The notes below the pieces were generated by a model. That model was not told the DNA's origin and did no database searches. It saw only the letters and a list, made by a program, of their open reading frames with translations. The position numbers and the translations under genes are program-made. This document shows positions 54,755-63,702 of a stretch of DNA of 64,000 nt, in pieces. The number at the start of each line of letters is the position of its first letter. Positions within the stretch are counted from its first letter, which is position 1. The stretch is from NCBI RefSeq assembly GCF_001507645.1, contig NZ_CP013909.1, forward strand, positions 4,402,001 through 4,466,000, read 5' to 3'. The stretch comes from Hymenobacter sedentarius. GTDB taxonomy: Bacteria; Bacteroidota; Bacteroidia; Cytophagales; Hymenobacteraceae.

Positions 54755-54941
54755 TTGTCATTGCGAGTGAAGCGCAGCGGAACGCGGCAATCCGTCATCT
54801 CACTGCGCCTAACCCTGAGATGTGACAAAGCCATTTTTAACGACAAAGCCCCGGCACTACGCAGTACCGAGGCTTGTCACATTATTGGGCTAGTCGCCTT
54901 GTCAGGACGGATTGCCACGGCCTACGGCCTCGCAATGACAA
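54755..54941. repeat. 187-bp GTCATTGCGAG-type inverted-repeat element
   Basis: Ends TTGTCATTGCGAG and CTCGCAATGACAA are exact complements; GCGGCAATCCGTC / GGACGGATTGCC pair next. The centre contains a hairpin (GACAAAGCCCCGGC...GTACCGAGGCTTGTC) homologous to 33046-33089. It fills most of the 376-bp region 54625-55000, where I see no gene. Confidence 0.8.
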
Positions 54942-55000
54942 CCGTGCCGCCGTGGCTCATTGGAAAGGGGCTGGGGGTGAGGTTCCACTCGCTAAGCAAC

Positions 55001-56158
55001 TCAAGCTTCATCCCGCAGCTTGGGCACCATCCAAACCACCAAGCCACCCAACAGGGCCACCAGCGCAAACGACCACCGCAGGTTGGCGGCTTTGGCGACG
55101 AAGCCCACCAGCGGCGGCACCATCAGGAAGCCAAAGTAGCTGACGGTAGATACCGAGGCGATGGCGGTTCCGGCGCCCAGCGGATTGGCTTTGCCGACTA
55201 GGCTAAACACCAGCGGTACCACGCATGAAACTCCCAGGCCACCGAGCACGAAGCCCAGGCCTGCCAGCAGGGGTGTGGGAAAGGCAGCGGCCATGAGCAG
55301 GCCCGTGCTCATAAGCACGCCGCTGGTTTGCAGGATGGGTTTGATGCCGAAGCGGCCCACGAGCCAGTCGCCCAGGAAGCGCCCGGAGGTCATGGCCACC
55401 ATATAGATAGCGAAGCCAAAGGGTGCCACGTTCTTGGGCGCGTGCACGGCTTGGGCAAAGTATACGCCGCTCCAGTCGTAGAAAGTGCCTTCGCAGGCCA
55501 TGGACGCAAAGGTGATGAGGCCGTACTTAAGCACGGTTTTTTCGGGCCAGGAAAAGGGCGACCGGGCGCGCGGCGAGGGCGGCAATGGCAAGCTGCCCGG
55601 AAAGAACAGCAGCGCCGCAGTCGTGAGCACCACCGAAACCGCTACGAAGTGGAAGGCAGTCGGCACGTCGCTCTTGATTAGCAGCGCCCCGAGGCCGGCG
55701 GCCGCAAAGCCCGCCACGCTCCAGATGCCGTGAAACGTGGCGATGATGGACCGACCGTACATGGCCTGCACGCCCACCGACTGCGCATTCACGGAGAGGT
55801 TGAGCAGATTGCGCGACGAGCCGAAGCAGAACAGCAGCACCGCCAGCTGCCAGGTGTGCTCTGCAAAGCCCAGCAGGCCCAGGGCTACGTTGAAAAACAC
55901 TGCCCCCACCAGCATCACCTGCCGGCTGCTGAAGTGCTGCAGCAGCTTTCCCGTCACGGGTAGCGTCAGCATCAGGCCGGCCGGCAGGGCCAGCAGCACG
56001 GCCCCAAGCTGGGCTTCGTTCAGCCCAAGCCGATGCTGAATAATGGGGATGCGCGAGGCCCAGGTGGCAAAGCCAAAACCTGAGACAAAAAAGAACAGCG
56101 CAATGGCAATCCGAGCCCGCGTGGGCGATGTGCGCGGCAGTATCAATACTTCACTCAT
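55001..56158 (-). CDS. MFS transporter (YbjJ-like)
   Basis: 385 residues from the ATG at 56158 (MSEVLILPRTSPTRARIAIAL); 18 upstream in-frame residues are not membrane-protein-like. Twelve hydrophobic segments can be traced. The sequence FFFVSGFGFATWASRIPIIQHRLGLNEAQLGAVLLALPAGLML is characteristic of the YbjJ/FucP-like MFS group. No neighbouring enzyme indicates a substrate. It lies divergent from the next MFS gene at 56387, but the two are not close relatives. Confidence 0.85.
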   Translation of the reverse strand: MSEVLILPRTSPTRARIAIALFFFVSGFGFATWASRIPIIQHRLGLNEAQLGAVLLALPAGLMLTLPVTGKLLQHFSSRQVMLVGAVFFNVALGLLGFAEHTWQLAVLLFCFGSSRNLLNLSVNAQSVGVQAMYGRSIIATFHGIWSVAGFAAAGLGALLIKSDVPTAFHFVAVSVVLTTAALLFFPGSLPLPPSPRARSPFSWPEKTVLKYGLITFASMACEGTFYDWSGVYFAQAVHAPKNVAPFGFAIYMVAMTSGRFLGDWLVGRFGIKPILQTSGVLMSTGLLMAAAFPTPLLAGLGFVLGGLGVSCVVPLVFSLVGKANPLGAGTAIASVSTVSYFGFLMVPPLVGFVAKAANLRWSFALVALLGGLVVWMVPKLRDEA

Positions 56159-56386
56159 AGCATACAACAAGCACCGACCAAGCCCGCTACCCGCCCACAA
56201 AAGTAGGCGCATAGATCAGCTCAACTTCGGCTCGGATAAAAGGCCCAGGGGCATCTAGCCAGCTCCTTGGTGTCTTTATAACAAAGGTCGGTTAGACGAG
56301 CCGCCGCCCTATGAGGTTGCCTCCTTGCCGCTACAGTTGAGCTAGGGCATGGCCAATACCAGTTGATTAGGGCCTTATTTTGCCTT

Positions 56387-57619
56387 ATGGCTCCCCTACC
56401 CGCCCGCACATTGCCACTATTGTATGCCATCATTTTGCTCGATGTGGTGGTGGGCGCGGCGGTGGGGCCGGTGATGCCGGAATTTGTGCGGGGGCTGCGC
56501 GAGCCGCAGCTGTGGCTGTCGGTGGGCACCAGTTTATTCTTGGGGGTGCAGCTCTTTTCGGCGCCGCTGCTGGGGCGGCTGAGCGACGGCTTCGGGCGGC
56601 GGCCCATTTTCATCTTATCAGCCGCGGGTACGCTGCTGGCCAACACCCTGCTGCTGCCGGTGCGCGCCGGCCTGTACTTCGTGAATCGGGCTTCCGACGG
56701 CCTCACCAACGGCATGTACGCCACGGCACGCTCGGCCATTACCGATGTTTCGCCGCCCGAGCGGCTGTTTAGCAACCTGGGCATTGAGGGCGCTATCATT
56801 TCGCTGGGCTTCGTGCTGGGGCCCATGGCGGCGGGCGTGCTGCTCACGGTGCTGCAGGTGCCGGCGGGGCAGCAGGCGGGCTACGTCATTGGGCTGGCCG
56901 TGGGGCTGGCGGCGCTGAACGTGCTGCTGAGCTTCTGGCTGCCCGAAACCCACCGGCAACGCAACGGCGTGCGCGGCGCCGAGCTGCGCACCGAACTGGG
57001 TCTGGCCATCAACCCGCTCACGCTCTGGGCCCGGCTGCAAGCCAAAAACGCCAGCAACCCCGGCATTCGGCGCATTGTGCTCACGCAGGTGGCGCTCACG
57101 CTCAGCACGGGCTATTATTTCTACTTCGTACCGTTTGTGAGCATGGGCGAGCTGCAGCTCGATGCCCGGGCCATTTCCTACCTGTTCATGTACTTCGGGG
57201 GCCTGAGCATTGTGCTGAACTACGTTTTCTACACCCACTTTGCCGACCGCCTCAACCAGCGCCGTGCCATTGTGTGGCTGGCGGTGCTGGGTACGCCCGT
57301 GCTGCTCGGCTACGGACTGGTGGGCACTTCCAAAGCCGCCTTCTACGTGCTGGTCACGCTCGACTGCCTCACCCTCTCCCTAATTCAGGGGCTGCTGGAG
57401 GGCCGGCTTGCGCGCCACACCACCGAAGCCGACCGGGGCGAAATCTTTGGCTTAAACCAGGCGTTTCAGGCACTGGCCAGCTTCTCGACCGCCGTGGTTT
57501 TTGGGGGGCTGTCGGTGTTGGATTTGCGCTTGCCCTGGGCGTGGTTTGCGCTGTGTTTGGCAGCGGTGGCGTGGCTGGCGGCGCGCCGCGAGCAGCCCGT
57601 GGCGGCCGCCGCAAGTTGA
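56387..57619 (+). CDS. MFS transporter (TetA-like drug:H+ antiporter group)
   Basis: 410 residues from the ATG at 56387. Twelve transmembrane segments. The loop 2-3 motif APLLGRLSDGFGRRPIFILSAAG matches MFS motif A (GxLaDrxGrRp), and ITDVSPPERLFSNLGIEGAIISLGFVLGPMAAGVL resembles motif C of TetA-like exporters. It probably exports a small molecule with proton exchange; the substrate is not known. A resistance role is only a family-level possibility. It is followed 75 bp later by the FMN reductase. Confidence 0.85.
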   Translation: MAPLPARTLPLLYAIILLDVVVGAAVGPVMPEFVRGLREPQLWLSVGTSLFLGVQLFSAPLLGRLSDGFGRRPIFILSAAGTLLANTLLLPVRAGLYFVNRASDGLTNGMYATARSAITDVSPPERLFSNLGIEGAIISLGFVLGPMAAGVLLTVLQVPAGQQAGYVIGLAVGLAALNVLLSFWLPETHRQRNGVRGAELRTELGLAINPLTLWARLQAKNASNPGIRRIVLTQVALTLSTGYYFYFVPFVSMGELQLDARAISYLFMYFGGLSIVLNYVFYTHFADRLNQRRAIVWLAVLGTPVLLGYGLVGTSKAAFYVLVTLDCLTLSLIQGLLEGRLARHTTEADRGEIFGLNQAFQALASFSTAVVFGGLSVLDLRLPWAWFALCLAAVAWLAARREQPVAAAAS

Positions 57620-57694
57620 GCCGCTTTGCCCTGCCGAAACCCTGACATGGGTTTCCGGTTGTCCTCTAGCTTATTCTTACTGCGCCCTTCCGTT

Positions 57695-58222
57695 TTGATA
57701 ACCCTCCTCGCTGGCACGAACCGGCCCAACTCCCGCGCCCGCCGCATTGCCAACTATTACAGCATCATGCTCACTGAGTTGGGGGCCGCCAATCAAATCC
57801 TGGACCTGGCCGAGCTGCCCGTCGATTTCATCGCCACGGCCCTATACGCCCAGGTGGGCACCAACCCGGAGTTCAACCGCTTGGCCCGCATGCTGGATGC
57901 CGGCAATAAAATCGTCATCATCACCCCCGAATATAACGGCTCATTTCCCGGCGTGCTCAAGGCTTTTATTGACGGATTGCCGTATCCGGGCGGCATCTGG
58001 GGCAAAAAGGCCGCGCTGGTGGGCCTCAGCAACGGGGGCCAGGGCGGCCTGCTGGCCATGACGCACCTCACCGACATTCTCATGTACCTGGGCACGGCCG
58101 TGCTGCCCCAGCGCGTGCGCCTGCCCTTTATTGGGCAAGATTTAAACAAGGAAGACGAGCTCAACCACGACCTTTCGCGCCAGCTGCTGCGGGAGCAAGC
58201 AGTGGCGCTGCTGGCTTTTTAA
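57695..58222 (+). CDS. NADPH-dependent FMN reductase family protein
   Basis: About 175 residues with a TTG start at 57695, giving MITLLAGTNRPNSRARRIANYY, the expected flavodoxin-like N-terminus. An ATG at 57650 in the same frame is possible but adds hydrophobic residues without conservation. GTNRPNSRA binds the FMN phosphate and IVIITPEYNGSFPGVLKAFIDGLP is the second signature (PEYNxSxPGxLKxxID). GGIWGKKAALVGLSNGGQGGLLA follows. It likely reduces flavins, quinones or chromate-like acceptors. Its stop codon overlaps the stop of the convergent DUF2062 gene. Confidence 0.85.
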   Translation: MITLLAGTNRPNSRARRIANYYSIMLTELGAANQILDLAELPVDFIATALYAQVGTNPEFNRLARMLDAGNKIVIITPEYNGSFPGVLKAFIDGLPYPGGIWGKKAALVGLSNGGQGGLLAMTHLTDILMYLGTAVLPQRVRLPFIGQDLNKEDELNHDLSRQLLREQAVALLAF

Positions 58223-58764
58223 GCCACGGTCTTTTCGCTGGCAGCCGCGGTCTGCCGCCGCGCCACGCGCCGAAACACGGAGCGCAGCACAAAGTAGGCA
58301 ACGGCGACGAGCGGCACGGAGGCCCCGGCCCACAGCAGGAGCGCGCCCACTTCGGCCCGCCACAGCAGCCGGCCCACCGCGCCCCAGCCCTCATGCGCAA
58401 TGAGCTGGCGCAGGCGGTCGATGGTGAGGTGTGCCACCTGGTTGCCCTGCCCCATGATGATGGCCCCGGCCCGCAAAAACGGAATGAGCAGCGCCAGCTG
58501 AAAGGCCGTCATCAGGTGCGTGGCCAGCTGCATGGCGGCCACGTTCAGGCGCAGGCGCAAGGCAATGGCCGCACTGAGCACAGTGGTGATGCCCAGCGCG
58601 GGCACCAGGCCCACGGCCGCCCCCAAGCCCACGGTGAGCGCCAGCTTTTCGGGCGAGAGGCCGGACCTGAGTAAATCGAAGAGCGGGTCGAGCACGCGGC
58701 GGCGCAGCCAGGAGCGCGGCGGCGCGGGGGCCAGGGGCAAGGATTGGGGTTCGGAAGGCGACAT
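58219..58764 (-). CDS. DUF2062 membrane protein
   Basis: 181 residues from the ATG at 58764 (MSPSEPQSLPLAPAPPRSW); the frame is open to 59037 only as an antisense shadow of the BrkB gene. SGLSPEKLALTVGLGAAVGLVPALGITTVLSAAIALRLRLN is the DUF2062 core: a glycine-rich amphipathic turn and a membrane helix. Two more hydrophobic helices follow. In some genomes DUF2062 is fused to glycosyltransferases; no function is established for the stand-alone form. It is divergent from the BrkB-type gene. Confidence 0.8.
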   Translation of the reverse strand: MSPSEPQSLPLAPAPPRSWLRRRVLDPLFDLLRSGLSPEKLALTVGLGAAVGLVPALGITTVLSAAIALRLRLNVAAMQLATHLMTAFQLALLIPFLRAGAIIMGQGNQVAHLTIDRLRQLIAHEGWGAVGRLLWRAEVGALLLWAGASVPLVAVAYFVLRSVFRRVARRQTAAASEKTVA

Positions 58765-58808
58765 GAATAAAAGTAACGGGGCCACGCAGCGGGCTATACG
58801 GCAGCCCG

Positions 58809-58816
58809 TACCTTCG
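58809..58816 (+). promoter_or_regulatory. Promoter -7 box (TACCTTCG)
   Basis: Near match to TAnnTTTG, 51 nt before the BrkB-type start at 58868, a normal leader distance. Confidence 0.35.
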
Positions 58817-58867
58817 CTTGGGAGCCTGAGCTCACGGCCCGGCCCAACATGTTGCCCTGCGGGTATT

Positions 58868-59818
58868 ATGACAAAGTTAGTTTCTCCGCCCGAGCTGCCC
58901 GGACCGTGGTGGCGCGAGCTGCCTATTTTGCTGCACCGCGCCGGCCGCGAGCTGGGCGCCAACGACCCGCTGCGGCTGGGCGCCGCCACGGCGTTTTTCA
59001 CGTCGTTTGCGCTGCCGCCCATTCTTATCATCCTCATCGAGGTGCTCAGCTCGCTCTACCCCGCCTCCCTGGTACGCGTGATGCTGCTCACCAAAATCAG
59101 CGACCTATTGGGCGCTTCGGCCGCAGGACTCGTCACGCAGATAGTGCAAAACGTGGCCGACCCGGAGCGCAGCCGCCTGGTGACGTGGGTAGGCTTTGCG
59201 TTCCTGCTGTTTGTGGCCACGACGCTGTTCACCATCATCCAGCATTCGCTCAACCAGCTGTGGCAAATTCGGCCCCGGCGCAGCTCGGGCCAATTTTCTA
59301 ATGCCCTGCGCGAGCGGTTGCGGTCAGGGGGCATTTTGGTGGCCACGGCCCTGCTGTCGCTGCTGGCGTTCGCGGCCGATGCGGCGCTGGGCTTGTTTGC
59401 TACGGCCATCCACGACTTCGACGCCACCTTCGTCTACTTCCTGGTGCGGGGCCTCAACGCCTTCGTGGGCTGGCTGATTTTAGCGACCTGGTTCGGCGCC
59501 ACCTTCCGTACGCTCAGTCTGGCCAAGGTGCCGTGGCGGGCCGTCACGCGTGGAGCGGCGCTCACGGCCCTGCTAATCAGCCTGGGCGAAGTGATATTGG
59601 GCCGGCTGCTGGTGGCCCGCGACCTGGGCCCGGTGTACGGCCCAGCTTCCAGCCTGGTGCTGGTGCTGCTGTTCGTGTTCTACTCGGCCATGATTTTTTA
59701 CTTCGGGGCGGCCTTCACCAAGGCCTATGCACACCGCATTGGGCTGGATATCCGGCCCAAGAAAACGGCTGTACGCTACCGGCTGGTAAACGTGGCCGAG
59801 GGCGAAGCCGGCTACTGA
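58868..59818 (+). CDS. YihY/BrkB-family inner-membrane protein
   Basis: 316 residues from the ATG at 58868. Six transmembrane helices; DPLRLGAATAFFTSFALPPILIILIEVL matches the first helix motif of YihY/BrkB proteins. ATTLFTIIQHSLNQLWQIRPR and the last helix region GPVYGPASSLVLVLLFVFYSAMIFYFGAAFTKAYAHRIG are family signatures. Formerly mislabelled RNase BN; the transported molecule, if any, is unknown. It is followed by a tandem ATGAGGA repeat. Confidence 0.88.
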   Translation: MTKLVSPPELPGPWWRELPILLHRAGRELGANDPLRLGAATAFFTSFALPPILIILIEVLSSLYPASLVRVMLLTKISDLLGASAAGLVTQIVQNVADPERSRLVTWVGFAFLLFVATTLFTIIQHSLNQLWQIRPRRSSGQFSNALRERLRSGGILVATALLSLLAFAADAALGLFATAIHDFDATFVYFLVRGLNAFVGWLILATWFGATFRTLSLAKVPWRAVTRGAALTALLISLGEVILGRLLVARDLGPVYGPASSLVLVLLFVFYSAMIFYFGAAFTKAYAHRIGLDIRPKKTAVRYRLVNVAEGEAGY

Positions 59819-59833
59819 CGCTGACGCTTCGCT

Positions 59834-59949
59834 TAATGAGGAATGAGGAATGAGGAATGAGGAATGAGGAATGAGGAATGAGGAATGAGGAAGTTCGAGG
59901 CCTGCAGCTCAATTCCCAATTCTTCATTCCTCATTCTTCATTATTAATT
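59834..59949. repeat. Tandem ATGAGGA heptamers plus inverted arm
   Basis: Eight perfect ATGAGGA copies run from 59836 to 59891. At 59911-59949 lies the complementary type of sequence (CAATTCTTCATTCCTCATTC). This is a longer version of the element at 5979-6051. It separates the BrkB gene from the helicase. Confidence 0.85.
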
Positions 59950-59966
59950 GCCCACAGCGCACCGTT

Positions 59967-59974
59967 TACCTTTG
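59967..59974 (+). promoter_or_regulatory. Promoter -7 box (TACCTTTG)
   Basis: Exact TAnnTTTG match ending 4 nt before the GTG start of the helicase; a TTG lies 16 bp upstream, short for a -33 element. Confidence 0.5.
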
Positions 59975-59978
59975 TAGG

Positions 59979-61430
59979 GTGCAAACTCCTGATACCTCCG
60001 CGGCCGGTGCCGCCCCAAAGGCCCCCCATACGGCCAAAGCCGACCTTCAATTCGCAGATTTCGGCCTCTCTCCTGCCCTGCTGGCTGGCGTGGCCGAATT
60101 AAATTTTACCCTGCCCACTGCTGTGCAGCAGCTGGTGCTGGCGCCCGCCCTCGATGGCCAGGACGTGGCTGGCCAAGCGCCTACGGGCTCGGGCAAAACC
60201 GCTGCCTACGGCCTCGCCGTGCTGCAGCAGGTTGACCCCACGTCGGCCACGGTGCAGGCCCTGGTGCTGGTGCCCGCCCGCGAGCTGGTGCTGCAGGTGC
60301 GCGATGCCCTCAAGAGCTTGGGCAAGCACATGCCCAACCTGCGCGTGGCCGGCTACTACGGCGGCCACGCCATGCGCGAAGAAGTGAAGGGCATGCAGCA
60401 GATGCCCCACGTGGTGGTGGCCACCCCCGGCCGCATGCTCGACCACCTGGAGCGCCGCACCATCATCCCCAACCGCTTGAAGGTGCTGGTGCTGGACGAA
60501 GCCGACAAGCTCCTGGAGCTGGGCTTCCAAGAGGAAATGGCCACCATCATCAGCCGCCTGCCGGTGCGCCGCCAGACGCTGCTGTTCTCGGCCACCATGC
60601 CGGATAAGGTGCTGACCCTGGTGCGCGAGTACCTCACCAAGCCCCGCGTGATGAACGTGGGCGGCTCCAACGCCACCACCCTGCCCGAAAGCCTGGTGCT
60701 GCGCGGCCACGTGGTAAACGCCGCCGACCAGAAGCCCGCGGCTCTGTTCCACATCATCACCCAGCCCAACGCGGGCCGCTCCTTGGTATTCGCCAACACC
60801 CGCGACCGGGTGGAAGAATTGACCCGTTTTCTGAAAGGCCGCGGCCTGGCCGCCGAGGCACTGCATGGCAAAATGCTGCAGCCCGAGCGCGACAAGTCCA
60901 TGATGAAGCTGCGCAACGGCTCGGCCACCGTGCTGGTAGCCACCGACGTAGCCGCCCGCGGCCTCGACGTGAACGAGCTCGACACCGTGGTGCAGTTTGA
61001 CCCGCCCCACGAGGCCGAGACCTTCCAGCACCGGGCCGGCCGCACGGCCCGCGCGGGCGCCGTGGGTACCGCTCACCTCATCGTGACGCCCTACGAGCAG
61101 CAGAAACTGCAAAACTGGCCTTCGGCTAGTTCCGTGCAGTGGGCGGGTCTGCGCCCGCCCGCCCTGCCCACCGCCCTGCCCAAAGCCCCGCGGCCTACCA
61201 CTGTCACGCTGCACGTCTCGGCGGGCAAGCGGGAGAAAATCAGCGCGGGCGACCTGGTAGGCGCCTTCGTGAGCGTGGGCGGCCTCGAGCGCGAGTCGGT
61301 GGGCCGCATCGAGGTGTTCGACCACCACAGCTTCGTGGCCGTGCCCGAAGTAGTGGCGGAAGAAGTGCTCGAGAAGATGCAGGGCGCCAAGGTGAAGGGC
61401 AAGAAAGTGAAAGTGGCGCTGATTCGGTAG
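59979..61430 (+). CDS. DEAD-box RNA helicase with DbpA-like C-terminal RNA-binding domain
   Basis: 483 residues, starting at a GTG. Helicase motifs in order: Q-motif region FADFGLSPALLAGVAELNFTLPTAVQQ, Walker A APTGSGKT, PARELVLQV (motif Ia), VATPGRMLDHL, DEAD in VLDEADKLLELGF, SAT in LLFSATMPDKV, and VLVATDVAARGLDV and HRAGRTARAG (motifs V and VI). The last 75 residues (VTLHVSAGKREKISAGDLVGAFVSVGGL ... SVGRIEVFDHHSFVAVP) are the DbpA RNA-binding RRM, which in E. coli recognises 23S rRNA hairpin 92 in 50S assembly. A ribosome-assembly role is therefore likely. The TACCTTTG box next to the start predicts a very short leader. Confidence 0.93.
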   Translation: MQTPDTSAAGAAPKAPHTAKADLQFADFGLSPALLAGVAELNFTLPTAVQQLVLAPALDGQDVAGQAPTGSGKTAAYGLAVLQQVDPTSATVQALVLVPARELVLQVRDALKSLGKHMPNLRVAGYYGGHAMREEVKGMQQMPHVVVATPGRMLDHLERRTIIPNRLKVLVLDEADKLLELGFQEEMATIISRLPVRRQTLLFSATMPDKVLTLVREYLTKPRVMNVGGSNATTLPESLVLRGHVVNAADQKPAALFHIITQPNAGRSLVFANTRDRVEELTRFLKGRGLAAEALHGKMLQPERDKSMMKLRNGSATVLVATDVAARGLDVNELDTVVQFDPPHEAETFQHRAGRTARAGAVGTAHLIVTPYEQQKLQNWPSASSVQWAGLRPPALPTALPKAPRPTTVTLHVSAGKREKISAGDLVGAFVSVGGLERESVGRIEVFDHHSFVAVPEVVAEEVLEKMQGAKVKGKKVKVALIR

Positions 61431-61590
61431 CCGTTGAGCCGAGGGTCGGACTGAGTAGCGATTTGGCTCTCAGCTACACTCCCATATGAGGTTAGCACCC
61501 GCTTGGCGCAACTAGGCTTAAAACCATGCTTTAGAAGAGCCTGATGAAGATATTTCAGTAGGTTTGTTCTTCTATAAGCCTGTCCCTTTT

Positions 61591-62877
61591 ATGCTACCAC
61601 GCCTACTTTTCCTGTTAACAGGCTTTCTGTTCTTTGCTTTAAACACTTCCGCTCAAACCTTTGAGCCGGGGTTGCTGGTGCGCAGCAATGGTGACACCTT
61701 ACGCGGCGAAATCGAGAATGGGTTCTGGAATGAGCCGCCTACTTTCGTTCGCTTCCGGCCTACCGCCGACAGCCCCGCCCAGCAGTTTGAGCCGGCAGAG
61801 GTGCGGGCTTTCAATTTCACGGACGGCCGGCATTTCCGCTACGAAACGCTGCCGATAGACCAGGCCGCCGAAACCCGCCTTAGCCGCTTGCCACGCGGCA
61901 ATGCAACCAACGTCAAGTCAGAAGCACTTTTAGCTGAGGTGCTGGTTGATGGCCCCTGCTCCTTGCTGCGCGTGGCCACGCTGGGCACGGTCCATTACCT
62001 GCTGCGCTGCCCCGGCCGGGACGTGCTCGACCTGAGCGAGCGAAAATACCTTTCCACCTCGACGGAAGGCACTACCGTCATTGCCGATGGCAACAACTAC
62101 CGCAGCCAGCTAAACCTATACTTTCTGACTTGCCCGGCTGCGCGTAAGGCTGCCGAAACGGCTGCTTTCACTACCGCAGCACTGGCCGCCGTGGTCCAGG
62201 CCTATAATCAGCAGTGCGACGCCACGCACCAGCTGGGCCGCAACTGGCTGGCCAAATCCGGGCCGCGCCGCCAAGTATCGCTGCAAGGTGGGGTACTAGC
62301 CGGCCTGCGCTACAACATGCTCGATAGCCCAACCGGCTCCGGCTCAGACTGTGCCGATTGTCAGATGCACCCATTTGCAGGCCTCTACGCCGACCTGTTT
62401 TTACCTGGCCGCACCACGGCAGCCTACGGCGAGCTGAGCGGAAGCCGCTTCCGCAGCAGTGGCGTGGTAGACTATGGAGTATTTCAAACGAGCTACTACG
62501 ATTACGAAGGCTGGCTTGCTACGGCCCGGATAGGCATTCGGCGATTTATCCTGATGCCACACGAGCAGCAGTTGATAATAGGCATTGGTTACGAGTTGAA
62601 CAGAGTGTGGCGCCCAACCCTCACCTCCACCTCCGGGCCGGTAATCTCTTCTAGCGAAGCAAACCTCACCTTCGCCACTCCCACGCTCTTGCCCAACGTG
62701 GCCCTGGGCTGGCGGAACCGCCGCTTCACCATCAGCCTGGACGGCCAGCTCTACCAAAGCACGGACGACCAACTACGCAGCCTTTTCGGCAAAGGTATTG
62801 GGGTCCGTCTAAGCACGGCCTACCGCCTGGGCCGCAACTACGACGCGGCACCACGGCAACCCACCGGAAAGCACTAG
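61591..62877 (+). CDS. Exported protein with probable outer-membrane barrel domain
   Basis: 428 residues from the ATG at 61591 (MLPRLLFLLTGFLFFALNTSAQ signal peptide); a TTG-initiated extension to 61564 is unlikely. Residues 30-185 are a soluble region (LLVRSNGDTLRGEIENGFW, typical of Bacteroidota proteins with a prefix domain before a barrel). The second half has alternating amphipathic strands ending in RLGRNY, consistent with a small outer-membrane barrel. Function unknown. The stop codon TAG uses the first G of the insertion sequence; the empty target would also read TAG, so the protein is unchanged. Confidence 0.7.
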   Translation: MLPRLLFLLTGFLFFALNTSAQTFEPGLLVRSNGDTLRGEIENGFWNEPPTFVRFRPTADSPAQQFEPAEVRAFNFTDGRHFRYETLPIDQAAETRLSRLPRGNATNVKSEALLAEVLVDGPCSLLRVATLGTVHYLLRCPGRDVLDLSERKYLSTSTEGTTVIADGNNYRSQLNLYFLTCPAARKAAETAAFTTAALAAVVQAYNQQCDATHQLGRNWLAKSGPRRQVSLQGGVLAGLRYNMLDSPTGSGSDCADCQMHPFAGLYADLFLPGRTTAAYGELSGSRFRSSGVVDYGVFQTSYYDYEGWLATARIGIRRFILMPHEQQLIIGIGYELNRVWRPTLTSTSGPVISSSEANLTFATPTLLPNVALGWRNRRFTISLDGQLYQSTDDQLRSLFGKGIGVRLSTAYRLGRNYDAAPRQPTGKH

Positions 62878-63702
62878 GGGGTGTTCTCAGTTAAGATAGA
62901 GGGTCATGATGCGGGCACAGATGAACGCCTGAAAAGAGGCGTCCAATTTGTCGTATCGGGTGGCCAAGCGCCGGTGCTGTTTTAGCTTGTTCACGGTTTG
63001 CTCGATATGGTGGCGCTTGGCGTAGGCGCAGGGGTCAAAATGGGGGACGTGGCGCCGCCTCGGCGTAGGCGGAATAACGGCCAGCGCGCCCGCCGCGGCA
63101 ATCAGCCCGCGCAAGGCGTCGCTGTCGTAAGCCGTGTCGGCCACCACTTCGCAAGCCGGGGCCAGGTGCGGGGCCAGCAGCCACGCCGCCTGCGGGCAAT
63201 CACCGGCCTGTCCCGGGGTGAGCAACCAATTGAGCACGTTGCCGGCCCCGTCGCAGCTCAGGTGCAGCTTGCTGGTGCGCCCGCCCCGGCTGCGGCCGAT
63301 GGCCTGCGCGCCTTTTTTTTGGCGGCGCCGGCCGCGTGCTGGTGCACGCGGATGCTGGTCGAATCGAGTTGCACCTGGCGCTGGCGGGCGTGGGGGATGC
63401 GGCGGTTGTGGGCGATAAGCCAGTTCGCCACCCGCTCCCACACGCCGCTGTCGCGCCAGCGGGCAAAGCGCACGTACACCCGGTGCCAGTGCCCCAAATG
63501 CGGCGGCAGGTCCCGCCAGCCCACGCCCGTGCGCCCCAGCCAGAGCACCGCTTCCACAAAGCCGCGCGTGTCGCGCGCCGTCGTGCCGCGGCAATTGGCC
63601 TGGCCCGGCAACAAAGGCGACAACTCCGCCCACATCGAATCCGTCAGTAATGTCCGGTCTGCGTTCATTCCCCAAGTTACCCTATTAACTGAGAACACGC
63701 CC
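62877..63702 (-). mobile_element. Complete IS5-family insertion sequence (IS427-like), 826 bp
   Basis: The inverted repeats GGGGGTGTTCTCAGTTAA (62877-62894) and its complement with one mismatch (63685-63702) bound the element. TA at 62875-62876 and 63703-63704 is the target duplication; the empty site reads CTAG. Size, TA duplication and the two-frame transposase fit the IS427 group. Confidence 0.9.
62887..63668 (-). CDS. IS5-family transposase made by programmed -1 frameshift
   Basis: The first frame starts at the ATG at 63668 (MNADRTLLTDSMWAELSPLLPGQ) and contains the DUF4096-type N-terminal domain and the first catalytic Asp in VQLDSTSIRVHQHAAGAAKKK. At the A8 run (63313-63320, T8 on plus) a -1 shift enters the second frame, GAQAIGRSRGGRTSKLHLSCDGAGN, which carries the second Asp in VVADTAYDSDAL and the Glu in HIEQTVNKLKQHRRLATRYDKLD, ending at 62887. 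The joined product is about 260 residues with a complete DDE triad, so the IS is probably active. Without the shift only an N-terminal DNA-binding fragment is made. Confidence 0.88.

Noticed and set aside
55001-57619. Two MFS genes as a functional transporter pair
   Set aside because: They are divergent and belong to different MFS groups; nothing indicates a joint function.
59836-59891. CRISPR-like or coding repeat
   Set aside because: Direct 7-bp tandem repeats without spacers and outside any coding frame.
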